From Planctomyces sp. (lineage in GTDB: Bacteria; Planctomycetota; Planctomycetia; Planctomycetales; Planctomycetaceae), in NCBI GenBank assembly GCA_005798445.1, contig SYJG01000538.1:1-41739 (forward strand): a DNA stretch of 41,739 bases, given 5' to 3'. A program made the position numbers and the translations under genes. Position 1 is the first letter of the stretch. Each line of letters begins with the position of its first letter. Below the pieces are notes generated by a model that saw only the letters and a list, made by a program, of their open reading frames with translations, did not search any database and was not told the DNA's origin. Below are positions 24,583 through 33,706 of the stretch, piece by piece.

Positions 24583-26178
24583 CTACGCACTCGAATTCAT
24601 CAGCTTCATCACTTTGTCCGCGGCCATTTCGCCGCTGGCGATCGAGTCGGGGATGCCGACGCCAGTCAAGAAGTTGCCAGCAAGCGCCAAGCCGCGAAAC
24701 TGCTCTGACGCCGCGTGAATGCGCGATACGAGATCGATGTGGCCGACGTGATATTGAGGCATCGCTTCGGTGTGTCGCAAGATGCGAGCGAAATCGGGCT
24801 CGCCGCGCACGCCGAGCAGTTCGCGCAGCTCGCGGCGCACCAAATCCAACAGGGCTGATTCGCCGAGGTCCATGATTTCCGGTTGCAAGGCTCCACCGAC
24901 GAATGTCCGCAGCAAGACATGACCGTCGGGTGCTCGGCCGGGGAACTTGCGGCTCGTAAAGGAGACGGCCAAAAGTTTTCGGCGCTCGATGTGCGGAATG
25001 ACGAGGCCGAACGCATCCAGTGGATGTTCGATATCCGCCAGCTTGTGCCCCGTGGCAATGACAGCGGTCGAGGCATATTCGATGCGGTACAGCTCAGCGG
25101 CTAATTGGGGCTGCCATCCGCACAACAATCGCGCGGCAATGTATGACGGCACGGCCAGGATCATCGCGTCGAATTGCTTTGCCCAAGTGAGGCCAATGAG
25201 TCGGGCATATTGTTCTTGAGTCAAAATGACCGGGTCAACGTCTACGCCACCGACAAGGACACCGGAACTTGGACTGAGGTCATTCTCAGGTCGTCCTGTC
25301 CAATAATTCGGTGAAACAGGATCCAGTGGATCGTCTTCAAAAAGACGCCCGCCCCCCTCGCGCAGGATGCCGAACCCACCTTCGCTGAGTGCCCGCACTC
25401 CTAGCACCCTCACACCGCAACGAACGTCAGCGAACTCGGCAACACGGCGGGACAACGCGGAGACCAATTCCTCAACGCCATTCGGCAGACTCACGAACAA
25501 GCCGTAGCGCGCGCCGCTGGTACTGGATGACTCGCTCGGTGAGCGGCCGCGTGACTGATGCAACGCGGCACGGATCAAACTGCCGTGTTGTTGTTCCATC
25601 TCGATGAAACGCGGCAGAGTGGCCTTCAGGCTGAGCTTCTCTGGGTCAGCGGTGTAGATGCCTCCGACGAGCGGTTGCACGAGTCGCTGGAATGCTTCAT
25701 CTCCGCAACGGCGGCGCACGAACTCGGCGAGACTTTCGTCCCCTCCGTCACGCCGAGCGCGGACGAAGTATTCGGCGAGCAGCCGCAACTTTCCGCGCCA
25801 ACTCAGCAGCGGCGACCGGAGCATGGGCCAAGCTTGCTCCGGGACCATCAAATGAAATCCTTCGGGGACCGGATGCGCTTTGCCGTCGCGCAGGACGAGC
25901 GACTTGCGAAACTGTGCATTCGTCGGAATCAGCCGCTCGGTGAGTCCGAGCTTCTCGCACAACCGCAGTCCTTCCGGCTTGTTCGTGATCCACATGTCGG
26001 CGGCGTGTTCGACGAGGTACTCGCCGATCCGCTCAGTTCGCAGCACGCCACCTAGTCGATCAGATTCTTCCAGGATCGTGATTTGCACATCACGATTTTG
26101 CTCGACTGCGAGTTCCTGAACTCGCAGCGCGGCCGAGAGGCCAGTGATGCCGCCGCCGATGATCGCGATGCGGCTCAT
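24583..26178 (-). CDS. hemY: Protoporphyrinogen/coproporphyrinogen III oxidase (HemY type)
   Basis: 531 residues from ATG 26178. The FAD-binding Rossmann motif IIGGGITGLSAAL is at residues 6-18, followed by LEESDRLGGVLRTE; VQPLVGGIYTADPEKLSL and the C-terminal LAGNFLTGVGIPDSIASGEMAA are characteristic of HemY enzymes. It oxidises proto- or coproporphyrinogen in the late haem pathway, using FAD and oxygen. At 531 residues it is about 60 longer than usual: there is an atypical insert of about 45-60 residues between GGFGILREGGG and KQFDAMILAVP, with a short hairpin-forming TCCTGT/ACAGGA pair in its DNA. Start overlaps the stop of the upstream GroES-like gene (ATGA). Confidence 0.88.
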   Translation of the reverse strand: MSRIAIIGGGITGLSAALRVQELAVEQNRDVQITILEESDRLGGVLRTERIGEYLVEHAADMWITNKPEGLRLCEKLGLTERLIPTNAQFRKSLVLRDGKAHPVPEGFHLMVPEQAWPMLRSPLLSWRGKLRLLAEYFVRARRDGGDESLAEFVRRRCGDEAFQRLVQPLVGGIYTADPEKLSLKATLPRFIEMEQQHGSLIRAALHQSRGRSPSESSSTSGARYGLFVSLPNGVEELVSALSRRVAEFADVRCGVRVLGVRALSEGGFGILREGGGRLFEDDPLDPVSPNYWTGRPENDLSPSSGVLVGGVDVDPVILTQEQYARLIGLTWAKQFDAMILAVPSYIAARLLCGWQPQLAAELYRIEYASTAVIATGHKLADIEHPLDAFGLVIPHIERRKLLAVSFTSRKFPGRAPDGHVLLRTFVGGALQPEIMDLGESALLDLVRRELRELLGVRGEPDFARILRHTEAMPQYHVGHIDLVSRIHAASEQFRGLALAGNFLTGVGIPDSIASGEMAADKVMKLMNSSA

Positions 26179-26537
26179 TCTTCCGCCAACTCGCCATCGG
26201 CGGAATCGAGTTCGTCCAGTTCGTCGGCAACCTCCCGTTTTGGTTCGGGATTGCGGCGGAAGACAGCGACGATGTCGGCCACCGGGACGACGTACAGGAC
26301 GTTGGTCTGCTCAAAGTCGACGGGAATCGCATTCTTCGGATGGAACAGCACCTTGTCGTACTTCTCGATCGGGAAGTCGTGATCGCGCTGCACTTGCACG
26401 CTGACCTCGACGACCCGGCCGGTGATGGTCGGAATCTCGGCGTGGTCAGGCAGCACGATGCCGCCGCGCGTCTTCTGGCGGCCTTCGTCCTTGCGGATCA
26501 ACACTCGCATTCCGAGCGGTTCGACGTACTCGTTCAA
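26175..26537 (-). CDS. GroES-like co-chaperonin
   Basis: 120 residues from ATG 26537. The N-terminal half follows the Cpn10 pattern: VEPLGMRVLIRKDEGRQKTRGGIVLPD, then TITGRVVEVS, YDKVLFHPKNAIPV, and VLYVVPVADIVAV. It is longer than GroES (about 97 residues) owing to an acidic tail (ELDELDSADGELAEE). No groEL is in the window, and the gene overlaps hemY by ATGA, so it may be a divergent paralogue rather than the main GroES. Confidence 0.8.
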   Translation of the reverse strand: MNEYVEPLGMRVLIRKDEGRQKTRGGIVLPDHAEIPTITGRVVEVSVQVQRDHDFPIEKYDKVLFHPKNAIPVDFEQTNVLYVVPVADIVAVFRRNPEPKREVADELDELDSADGELAEE

Positions 26538-26551
26538 GATTCTCTGTCATC

Positions 26552-26629
26552 CGTAGGGTGGGCCAAGTCATCGCGGCCCACCGCTTCCATCGCGACATGG
26601 TGGGCCGCGATGACTTGGCCCACCCTACG
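26552..26629. repeat. Perfect 30-bp palindrome between a DUF1501 gene and the GroES-like gene
   Basis: Arms 26552-26581 and 26600-26629 are perfectly complementary over 30 bp (starting CGTAGGGTGGGCCAAG) with an 18-nt loop. It occupies almost the whole 98-bp gap between two minus-strand genes. Loss of even one base would be visible, so the two arms have either arrived recently or are kept identical. Confidence 0.95.
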
Positions 26630-26635
26630 AAGCAC

Positions 26636-28045
26636 TCACAGCACCGCTTCAATGACTTCGCCGCGACTGATCGGGAATGGGCGGCCGACGGTGTCGTGCA
26701 TCTCGGTGTCGGGCGCGTAGCCGAGGCAGTGATAAATTGTCGCCAGCATGTCGGCTGGGGAAACTTGCCCTTCGATCGGAAATGCGGCGTCTTTGTCGGA
26801 CGCACCGTGGACAACTCCGCCACGAATGCCGCCGCCGGCCAAAGCGATCGAGAAGCAATGGCCCCAGTGATCGCGACCGGCGTTGCCGTTGATTTTCGGC
26901 GTGTGACCGAACTCACCCAGCCAAACGACCAGCGTTTCGTCGAGCAGTCCTCGATCGGACAAATCTTCGAGCAGCGCGGAGTAGCACTGATCCATGATCG
27001 GCATCAGCAGTGATTGCAGAGCCTTGGCGTGAGTCGCGTGAGTGTCCCAGCCCCCTTGGTTCGGCTGATCTTTGATCCGCGTCCAATTGATGCGGACGAT
27101 CGAGACTCCTGACTCGACCAATCGCCGCGCGAGCAACACGCTCTGAGCATACCGCGAATTGCCGTAGCGATCGCGCACCGAATCCGGTTCGGAGGACAAA
27201 TCGAATGCTCGTCGCGCGGCGGACGCGCTGAGCAAGCCGATCGCCTGCTGCGTATCGTCATTGAAACGCTGGATCGAGCCTCCTTGCAGCGTTCCATCGA
27301 GTTGCCGGTTGACTTGTTCGAGCAGACTCCGCCGAGCATCGAACCGCACGGGGCTGATCTCGTCCGGGAACGACAAGGCAGGAACTTTGAATTGCGGTGA
27401 ACTCGGATCGCAGTGAATCAACCACGGATCAACCTTGTTGCCGAGGAACCCGGCGTCCTGTCCCGGCCACGGAAAGTTTCCGTCGTTCCAAATGTGTTCG
27501 GGCAGCACGACCGATGGCGGCAAGCCATTTCGCACCTGTCGCAGCGACCGCACGATCGAGTCCGCGCACGGCCACAGGTTCGGAGCTTTCGACGTCACGC
27601 TCTCGGCGCTGAGCGGAATGTGCGGCACGCCAGTCAGCATTTGATAGCCGCTCGACGAATGCGCGTTGTCGCCGGTGACGACCGCTCGCAGCACGGCGAT
27701 CTTGTCGGTGAGCGTTGCGACGCGGGGCATCAATTCACCCACGAACAGGCCGGGGGTCTTCGACGCGATTGGGCCGAACGAGCCACGAATCTCCGCGGGG
27801 GCATCCGGCTTCGGATCCCACGTCTCGTGCTGAGGCGCTCCGCCAGTGAGCCAGAACAGAATCACCGACTTCGCTTTTCCGAACGACGCGACACGACCAG
27901 TTCCGTTCGCCGCTCGTGCCCCATTCTTCGCGGCCAGCAGGTTTGCGAGCGACAAGCCTCCCGCGCCGAGACTGCCGACACGCAGCCACTCGCGCCGGTT
28001 GACGCGGTCGCACAGCGAAACGCCTTCATCAAGAATCGTCAGCAT
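26636..28045 (-). CDS. DUF1501 protein, divergent from a DUF1549/DUF1553 gene
   Basis: 469 residues from ATG 28045, preceded by GGAAGAGG. Tat-like N-terminus VNRREWLRVGSLGAGGLSLANLL. Family features: VILFWLTGGAPQHETWDPKP, VLRAVVTGDNAHSSSGY, GWDTHATHAKAL, LVVWLGEFGHTPKIN, and GRDHWGHCFSIALAGGGIRGG. The reading frame upstream of the ATG to 28195 runs through a palindrome arm and is not used. It faces the small gene and DUF1549/DUF1553 gene at 28301-31824, from which it diverges across about 255 bp. Confidence 0.9.
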   Translation of the reverse strand: MLTILDEGVSLCDRVNRREWLRVGSLGAGGLSLANLLAAKNGARAANGTGRVASFGKAKSVILFWLTGGAPQHETWDPKPDAPAEIRGSFGPIASKTPGLFVGELMPRVATLTDKIAVLRAVVTGDNAHSSSGYQMLTGVPHIPLSAESVTSKAPNLWPCADSIVRSLRQVRNGLPPSVVLPEHIWNDGNFPWPGQDAGFLGNKVDPWLIHCDPSSPQFKVPALSFPDEISPVRFDARRSLLEQVNRQLDGTLQGGSIQRFNDDTQQAIGLLSASAARRAFDLSSEPDSVRDRYGNSRYAQSVLLARRLVESGVSIVRINWTRIKDQPNQGGWDTHATHAKALQSLLMPIMDQCYSALLEDLSDRGLLDETLVVWLGEFGHTPKINGNAGRDHWGHCFSIALAGGGIRGGVVHGASDKDAAFPIEGQVSPADMLATIYHCLGYAPDTEMHDTVGRPFPISRGEVIEAVL

Positions 28046-28098
28046 AAGCACCTCTTCCATCCACCCCAACAGTCGAGCCATGACACTCTGCTGTCCTG

Positions 28099-28126
28099 TC
28101 CGGGGGCTGACGCCCCCCGGCTCGCC
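28099..28126. repeat. Solo arm of the GGCGAGCCGGGGGG palindrome family
   Basis: Identical over 28 bases to the right arm of the element translated at 18739-18766. No second arm is present here, though GGGGGC/GCCCCC makes a small hairpin by itself. It lies in the divergent promoter region 28046-28300, about 55 bp upstream of the DUF1501 start. Confidence 0.9.
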
Positions 28127-28300
28127 CGGAGTCGCTTGAGAATCGTATCGGCATGACTGGTCGCCACTCCAGCGTAGTTCGAACGCCTTCGTCAAATGAT
28201 CGACCGGACATAGGCGTTCGGACGACTCGGCTTTAGAATCCGCACGATCCGAACAGGCTGGCGAAAGCCCGAACTACGAACTTGAACAACGGAGTGCCTC

Positions 28301-28564
28301 ATGACCAAAGAAGAGATCCTGCAAAAAGTCGCATCGGGAGAGATTACCCCGGAGCAAGCCGGCAAGCTGCTTCTGACCGAAGCACCGACTCGCGGCACGC
28401 TGTACTGCAAGGTCAGCGAGAAAGGCGCGATCAGCGTTTACGGCCTGCAACGGATGCCAGTCACTCTGTACGTCGAGCAATGGACGCGGTTGCTCGACTT
28501 CGCCGACACACTCAAGCAGTTCATGAAAGACAACGACGACAAGCTCAAACGCAAAGGGCAGTAG
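28301..28564 (+). CDS. Small hypothetical protein with SHOCT-like N-terminus
   Basis: 87 residues from ATG 28301 with GGAG upstream. The N-terminal 26 residues (KEEILQKVASGEITPEQAGKLL) form an amphipathic helix-turn-helix resembling the SHOCT short C-terminal-type domain. The rest has YCKVSEKGAISVYGLQRMPVTLY and a charged, helical end. It ends 5 bp before the following DUF1549/DUF1553 gene and is probably co-transcribed and possibly co-translated with it. Function unknown. Confidence 0.75.
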   Translation: MTKEEILQKVASGEITPEQAGKLLLTEAPTRGTLYCKVSEKGAISVYGLQRMPVTLYVEQWTRLLDFADTLKQFMKDNDDKLKRKGQ

Positions 28565-28569
28565 CCGCC

Positions 28570-31500
28570 ATGACCGCTCGATGGACATTCGCCGCGATCG
28601 TTCTCGTGCTGACGAATTCGTTGGCCGCGCAAGACGAACCCGTTTCGTTCAACCGGGACATTCGGCCAATCTTGTCCGACGTCTGTTTTCAGTGTCATGG
28701 CCCGGATGCAAAGGAGCGCAAAGGGGACTTGCGGCTCGACAACGCAGAGCAACTTTTCGTCGAGCGGGACGGACATCGAATTCTCGTCCCTGGCAATCCA
28801 ATGAAGAGCGAGTTATTCCGCCGACTGATCGCGACCGACTCAGACGAAAAAATGCCGCCGGCGGCTTCGGGCAAGAAACTGACGCCGCAGCAAATCGAGA
28901 CTGTGCGCCGCTGGATCGCACAGGGGGCGACGTATCAGGGGCATTGGGCGTTTTTGGCACCGACTCGGCCGCGAGTGCCGGAAACTCGAAACTCGAAACA
29001 CGAAGCTCGAAATTCCATTGATTCGTTTGTGCGGTCACGACTTGTCCGCGAGGGCTTGTCGCCGTCTCCTCAAGCGAACAACGCAACTTTGCTGCGACGG
29101 ATCACGCTCGACCTGACGGGCCTGCCCCCTTCGATGGATGAGATCGAAGAATTTCTGAAGGACGATACACCCGACGCTTACGAGCGTGTGGTTGATCGCT
29201 TGCTGGCGTCACCACGATTTGGCGAACGGTTCGCTCGGCCCTGGCTGGATGCGGCGCGGTACGCCGACACGTCCGGCTATCAATCGGATGGCGACCGCAG
29301 CATGTGGCGCTGGCGCGATTGGGTGATCGAAGCGTTCAATGACAACAAGCCGTTTGACGAATTCACGCTGGAGCAACTCGCGGGCGATTTGCTGCCGAAG
29401 CCGACAATGGACCAAGTGCTGGCCACCGGATTCAACCGCAATCATCGCGGCAACGCCGAGGGTGGCATCATCCCAGAAGAGTACGCTGTCGAGTATGTCG
29501 TCGATCGCGTCGACACTACCGCGACCGTGTGGCTCGGCCTGACGCTGGGCTGCTGCCGCTGTCACGATCACAAGTTCGATCCATTCTCGCAGCGTGAGTA
29601 CTACCAAGTCTTCGCCTTTTTCAACAACGTGCCGGAAAAGGGCCGAGCGATCAAGTTCGGAAATTCGCCTCCATTCGTGAGGACTCCGACTCGCGATCAG
29701 CAGCGGCAATTGCAGGCGATGCAATTCCAACAGGGCTTCGTCGAGGGCTTCAGCGATCGGTTGATGGAAACCGTGCCGACTCTGCAAGCAGAGTGGGAGC
29801 GTCGAGTGGCTCAAAAGCTGCCGGCCGAAATCGACTGGACGGTCACTCGCGGCGAAGTGCTGTACTTGCCGTTCGATCGCGACGGTCAGCCCGCTCCGGC
29901 CCGCAGCGATGCAACGAAGAAGGAGCGTCATCAGCCGCAACCGCTGGGGCCGAATTCCGGTCCGCCAATCATCAAAGACGCGGATCGAGTTCCGGTGGAG
30001 CTGGGAGAGGGGCGATTCGGCAAAGCGGCGCTGTTTGACGGGCAACGACGCTTCGCGGTCGGCGATCTTGCGAACATCGGCTTCTTCGAACCGTTCTCAA
30101 TGTCCGCCTGGGTTCGGGCCGATGCGGAATCGGGCACGATCCTCTCACGAATGACGGATGACGCGAACTCAGACGGCTACAACCTTTGCCTCGACAACGG
30201 GAAGTTGCAGTTCAACCTCATCAAGCGCTGGCTGGACGACGCGATGCGCGTCGAAACGGCCGACCCGATTCCGTTGGGTCGATGGGTGCATGTCGCCGTG
30301 AGCTACGACGGTTCGCGGTTTGCCGAGGGAGTCAAGTTCTTCGTCAACGGGCAGCTCGCGAAACCGCGCATCGTGCTCGATGAATTGAATCAAGCATTCG
30401 CCTCAAAGGATGTTTTCCGCGTCGGCTTCGGCGGCCTGACGCCTCCATTTCGCGGCGCGATCGACGATGTCCGGCTGTTCGACGTGCAACTCGACGCGGC
30501 CGAGGTGGCAATTCTGTCCGTCCCGGAATCCGTTTCGCGAATCGCGTCGCTGCCGCCGAAGAACCGCTCGGACGCACAGTCGAACAAACTTCGCGAGTCG
30601 TTTTTGGCCGACCATGCTCCGGAGAACATTCGCAGCACGCATCGGCAACTGCGACAACTGGAACTTGCCGAGCGACAGTTTGCCGATTCGTTCCCAACGA
30701 CGATGGTGATGCAGGAAACTCCCGAGCCCCGAACGACTCACGTCCTGATTCGCGGAGCCTACGATCGTCCCGGCGAACCAGTGACTCCCGGAGTTCCAAA
30801 GTCGCTGCCCGTGCCTCTGACGTCAGAAAGCCGAGCCAATCGCCTGCATCTCGCCCGCTGGCTGGTCGATCCCGCAAACCCGCTGACCGCGCGAGTCACC
30901 GTGAATCGCTTCTGGCAGCAACTGTTCGGCCAAGGACTCGTGAAGACGGTCGATGATTTCGGCTCACAGGGAGACTGGCCGACGCATCCGGAGTTGCTCG
31001 ATTGGCTGGCCGTTGAATTCGGAGGGGCAGCCGACAGCCGACAACCGACAGCCGACAGCCGTGATACCGTTTTTCAAAAATGGAACATCAAACGCATCAT
31101 TCGTGAACTCGTCACCTCGGCCACATACCGGCAGTCCTCGCAAGCGAGCGCCGAACTGCTGGCACGCGACCCCGACAACCGTTGGCTCGCGCGCGGCCCG
31201 CGTTCGCGACTCTCGGCGGAGATGGTTCGCGATCAGGCACTCGCGGCCAGCGGCTTGCTGGTCGAGCAACTCGGTGGCCCGTCGATCAAGCCGTATCAAC
31301 CGGAAGGCCTATGGGACGATCTGCAGAGCACCGAAAAGTACGTGCAAGATCACGGCTCAGCGTTGTATCGCCGGGGCATGTACGTTTTTTGGAAGCGCAC
31401 AATCGCTCCGCCGATGATGGTGACCTTCGACGCGGCGGGCCGAGAAACTTGTATCGTCCGCGAGACTCGCACCAACACGCCGTTGCAAGCATTGACGTTG

Positions 31501-31824
31501 CTCAATGAGGTCAGCTTTGTCGAAGCCGCTCGCAAATTGGCCGAACGGACGCTGACCAGTGGCAGCGCCGATTTCGATCGCCGCTTGCGTTTCGCGTTTC
31601 GAGCCGTCTTAACTCGCGAACCAAACGACCGCGAAATCGCCGTGTTGCGAAACGGAGTTGTGCGGCATCTCGCGCACTACCGCGCCCATCCGGCCGAGGC
31701 GGTTGATGTCCTCCGCACCGGCGAATCGCCAGCCGATGCGACGCTCGATCCCGTCGAAGTCGCAGCCTGGACGGCGGTCAGCGGACTGATTCTGAATTTG
31801 GATGAGGCCGTGACGAAAGAGTGA
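28570..31824 (+). CDS. PSCyt1-DUF1549-LamG-DUF1553 protein
   Basis: 1084 residues from ATG 28570, with a signal peptide (FAAIVLVLTNSLAAQ). Order of domains: PSCyt1 haem domain with VCFQCHGPDAKERKGDLRLD (residues about 36-60) and MPPAASGKKLT; DUF1549 with LDLTGLPPSMDEI, FARPWLDAARYADTSGY and CRCHDHKFDP; a concanavalin/LamG-like lectin domain (about 440-640: FSMSAWVRADAESG, FVNGQLAKP, AIDDVRLFDVQLDAAEV); DUF1553 with ANPLTARVTVNRFWQQLFGQGLV and [13 protein letters not shown]. The CxxCH sites suggest haem binding and an exported redox or binding protein. Two arrays of five 7-bp repeats are translated near residues 138-149 and 820-831. Confidence 0.92.
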   Translation: MTARWTFAAIVLVLTNSLAAQDEPVSFNRDIRPILSDVCFQCHGPDAKERKGDLRLDNAEQLFVERDGHRILVPGNPMKSELFRRLIATDSDEKMPPAASGKKLTPQQIETVRRWIAQGATYQGHWAFLAPTRPRVPETRNSKHEARNSIDSFVRSRLVREGLSPSPQANNATLLRRITLDLTGLPPSMDEIEEFLKDDTPDAYERVVDRLLASPRFGERFARPWLDAARYADTSGYQSDGDRSMWRWRDWVIEAFNDNKPFDEFTLEQLAGDLLPKPTMDQVLATGFNRNHRGNAEGGIIPEEYAVEYVVDRVDTTATVWLGLTLGCCRCHDHKFDPFSQREYYQVFAFFNNVPEKGRAIKFGNSPPFVRTPTRDQQRQLQAMQFQQGFVEGFSDRLMETVPTLQAEWERRVAQKLPAEIDWTVTRGEVLYLPFDRDGQPAPARSDATKKERHQPQPLGPNSGPPIIKDADRVPVELGEGRFGKAALFDGQRRFAVGDLANIGFFEPFSMSAWVRADAESGTILSRMTDDANSDGYNLCLDNGKLQFNLIKRWLDDAMRVETADPIPLGRWVHVAVSYDGSRFAEGVKFFVNGQLAKPRIVLDELNQAFASKDVFRVGFGGLTPPFRGAIDDVRLFDVQLDAAEVAILSVPESVSRIASLPPKNRSDAQSNKLRESFLADHAPENIRSTHRQLRQLELAERQFADSFPTTMVMQETPEPRTTHVLIRGAYDRPGEPVTPGVPKSLPVPLTSESRANRLHLARWLVDPANPLTARVTVNRFWQQLFGQGLVKTVDDFGSQGDWPTHPELLDWLAVEFGGAADSRQPTADSRDTVFQKWNIKRIIRELVTSATYRQSSQASAELLARDPDNRWLARGPRSRLSAEMVRDQALAASGLLVEQLGGPSIKPYQPEGLWDDLQSTEKYVQDHGSALYRRGMYVFWKRTIAPPMMVTFDAAGRETCIVRETRTNTPLQALTLLNEVSFVEAARKLAERTLTSGSADFDRRLRFAFRAVLTREPNDREIAVLRNGVVRHLAHYRAHPAEAVDVLRTGESPADATLDPVEVAAWTAVSGLILNLDEAVTKE
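28981..29015. repeat. Five-copy 7-bp array (GAAACTC-type) inside the DUF1549 gene
   Basis: GAAACTC, GAAACTC, GAAACAC, GAAGCTC, GAAATTC: 35 bp of near-identical 7-mers, read as peptide ETRNSKHEARNS. It replaces the variable linker just before the first DUF1549 helix. Confidence 0.85.
31028..31062. repeat. Five-copy 7-bp array (CAGCCGA-type) inside the DUF1553 gene
   Basis: Five 7-mers of CAGCCGA type (third copy CAACCGA, last copy CAGCCGT) over 35 bp, read as DSRQPTADSRD. The position is between LAVEFGG and KWNIKRI, where the paralogue at 18158-20605 has the palindrome at 19847-19927. Confidence 0.85.
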
Positions 31825-31829
31825 TCGAC

Positions 31830-31912
31830 CGGCGAGCGGTTGGGCGTCAGCCCACCGAGTCAACGCGGCGAATTCAATTTCACACGGGGGACTGACGCCC
31901 AACCGCTCGCCG
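31830..31912. repeat. Palindrome between two convergent genes
   Basis: Perfect 21-bp arms (31830-31850 and 31892-31912; CGGCGAGCGGTTGGGCG) with a 41-nt loop, filling the 92-bp gap between the DUF1549/DUF1553 and metallopeptidase genes. A bidirectional terminator role is plausible though no T-run follows on either strand. Confidence 0.9.
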
Positions 31913-31916
31913 TTCA

Positions 31917-33620
31917 CTACTCCGACCGAAAATCTTTGGCGAACGCTTTCGGATTGAGTTCCTCGCCCGTCGCAAACTTGGTGAGTTCGTTCCAGCTCAG
32001 GACTTGGCCGGGAGCGATGACTTTCACTTTCATGAACTCGCCGACTTTCTTGTCACCAACGTAGGCGACCGAGCGCGGGTCTTTGCCACCGCAGACTTCG
32101 TGGGCAATCGTGTGATGCACCTGCGAGGCAAACAGTTCGCCCATCATGTAGTTGTGGTAGTAGACCGGCGCTCCGACGATGTGAATTTTGCTGGCATAAT
32201 CGGGAGCGTTGCGGCCGTCCGGTCGATGCACCTGCTGGTACTTCTCCGCCAAATCCCACCACAGCTTGTTGAGATCCTGATTCGGGTTTTCATAGAGCCC
32301 CTTCTCAAATCGCAGCATGACCTGGCACCAGCGTGAGAAGATCAGCAGTTGATTGCGAAGCACTCGCGCTCCGGCGTCGCCGAGCATCTTTCGTTCGGCA
32401 GCATCCTTGGACGCGATTCCCATTTTCTCCTGCCATGTGCCACTCTTCGCAAGCCGGCCCATCTGCATCGCGACTCCTTCGGTGGTCAGGATGTGCGACG
32501 CGCTTCGCAGCACATACGGCACCGACGCCGGGATGTTCTTGCTGGAATAAATCGAGTGGCCGAGTTCATGTAGCATCGTGTCCATCCAGCGTTCGGACGG
32601 GACGATGTTGGCCAGCACGCGGACGTCACCTTCGCGGTCGATGTCCGTGCAGAAGGCGTGGGGCGACTTGCCCGGCTTTTCGAACAGGTCGCTGCGTTTG
32701 AGCACGTCGTCGATCGGCAAGCCGATGCCGGTGTAGAACTCGCGGCAGAGTTTCAGGATGTCAGCGCCTTTGTAAATCGCATCGAGGTCCGTGCCGAACA
32801 CCGTCGGCGATTCCTGAAAGAACGGATCGTGGTAATGCCAAGGCCGCAATTCGGCGACTTTGACGCCACAGTTGGCCGCGAGCCGTTCGTCGATTTCGGC
32901 TTTGGCCTTGGAGAACGGCTCGCGCGTCAACGCATCGAGTTCGTCGAACAACTTCAGAATCTGACCCTGCTCCTGCTCGTTGAGGTGCAGCATCATCTGG
33001 TGGTAGTTCGTGAAACCCAGTTGCGCCGCCGCTTGATTTCGAAGCTTTGCCAGCGCGATCAAATCCTTTTCAACGTTGGCTCCGACTCGCTTACTACCCT
33101 CCCAGACTTTGCGGCGTTCGTCGGACGATTTCGAGTCTTTCAAAATCTTGCGGACGTCGTTTTCGGTCAGCTTCTTGCCATCAACATCGGCTCGAAAAAC
33201 GTTGAAGCCTTTCTCGACGGCGTTGGCTTTGGCGACCATTTCACGCAACAGCAGCGGATCGACCTGCTTCTCCAAGTACGACAGGTACAGCACGTCGATC
33301 TGCCGAGCCAGCAGTTTGTCGCTGACCTTGCCCGTTTCCTTGATCGCCTTGAGTTCGCGGAACACAACCGGATCGGCCAACGCAGCGTCGATCTTGTTTT
33401 GAGCGACTTCCTTTCGCTGAAAGTCTTCGTCCTTGCCGGAAGTGTTGGCGTCCCACCAGGCAATGCCAGCCTCTTTGTCGAGTGGCCTCATTTTGGTCAC
33501 ATGGTCATCGACAAACTTTTTCGCACGAGCGTCTGTCGCGTCGTCGCCAACGCTGGCGCCGCAAAGAATCAGGAACACCATCGGAATGCTCAACAACGAC
33601 GACCGAGCGAGTAAAAGCAT
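31917..33620 (-). CDS. Secreted zinc metallopeptidase, M2/M3-like gluzincin
   Basis: 567 residues from ATG 33620 with a hydrophobic signal segment (LLSIPMVFLILCGASVG). The zinc site is HELGHSIY (HExxH) with a third ligand in the TTEGVAM segment about 27 residues later, a spacing like that of M2 (ACE-type) peptidases. Other M2-like pieces are ISANGCG-type AELRPWHYHDPFFQ before the zinc site and FGTDLDAIYK. Members of these clans cleave peptides by carboxypeptidase or oligopeptidase action. Residues near the C-terminus (AFAKDFRSE) are charged. Upstream, 86 bp away, is rny on the same strand. I cannot decide between M2 and M3 without a search. Confidence 0.78.
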   Translation of the reverse strand: MLLLARSSLLSIPMVFLILCGASVGDDATDARAKKFVDDHVTKMRPLDKEAGIAWWDANTSGKDEDFQRKEVAQNKIDAALADPVVFRELKAIKETGKVSDKLLARQIDVLYLSYLEKQVDPLLLREMVAKANAVEKGFNVFRADVDGKKLTENDVRKILKDSKSSDERRKVWEGSKRVGANVEKDLIALAKLRNQAAAQLGFTNYHQMMLHLNEQEQGQILKLFDELDALTREPFSKAKAEIDERLAANCGVKVAELRPWHYHDPFFQESPTVFGTDLDAIYKGADILKLCREFYTGIGLPIDDVLKRSDLFEKPGKSPHAFCTDIDREGDVRVLANIVPSERWMDTMLHELGHSIYSSKNIPASVPYVLRSASHILTTEGVAMQMGRLAKSGTWQEKMGIASKDAAERKMLGDAGARVLRNQLLIFSRWCQVMLRFEKGLYENPNQDLNKLWWDLAEKYQQVHRPDGRNAPDYASKIHIVGAPVYYHNYMMGELFASQVHHTIAHEVCGGKDPRSVAYVGDKKVGEFMKVKVIAPGQVLSWNELTKFATGEELNPKAFAKDFRSE

Positions 33621-33706
33621 GATTGAACGTCCCTTTCGGAAAGTGATGGATGCGGTTCGCATTCCGATGGTTGATTTTATTTGGGAGACACGTCGCATCC
33701 GGGCCG

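Noticed and set aside
32658-33614. Plus-strand frame of 318 codons opposite the metallopeptidase
   Set aside because: It mirrors the coding strand that carries HELGHSIY; the translated product has no motif.
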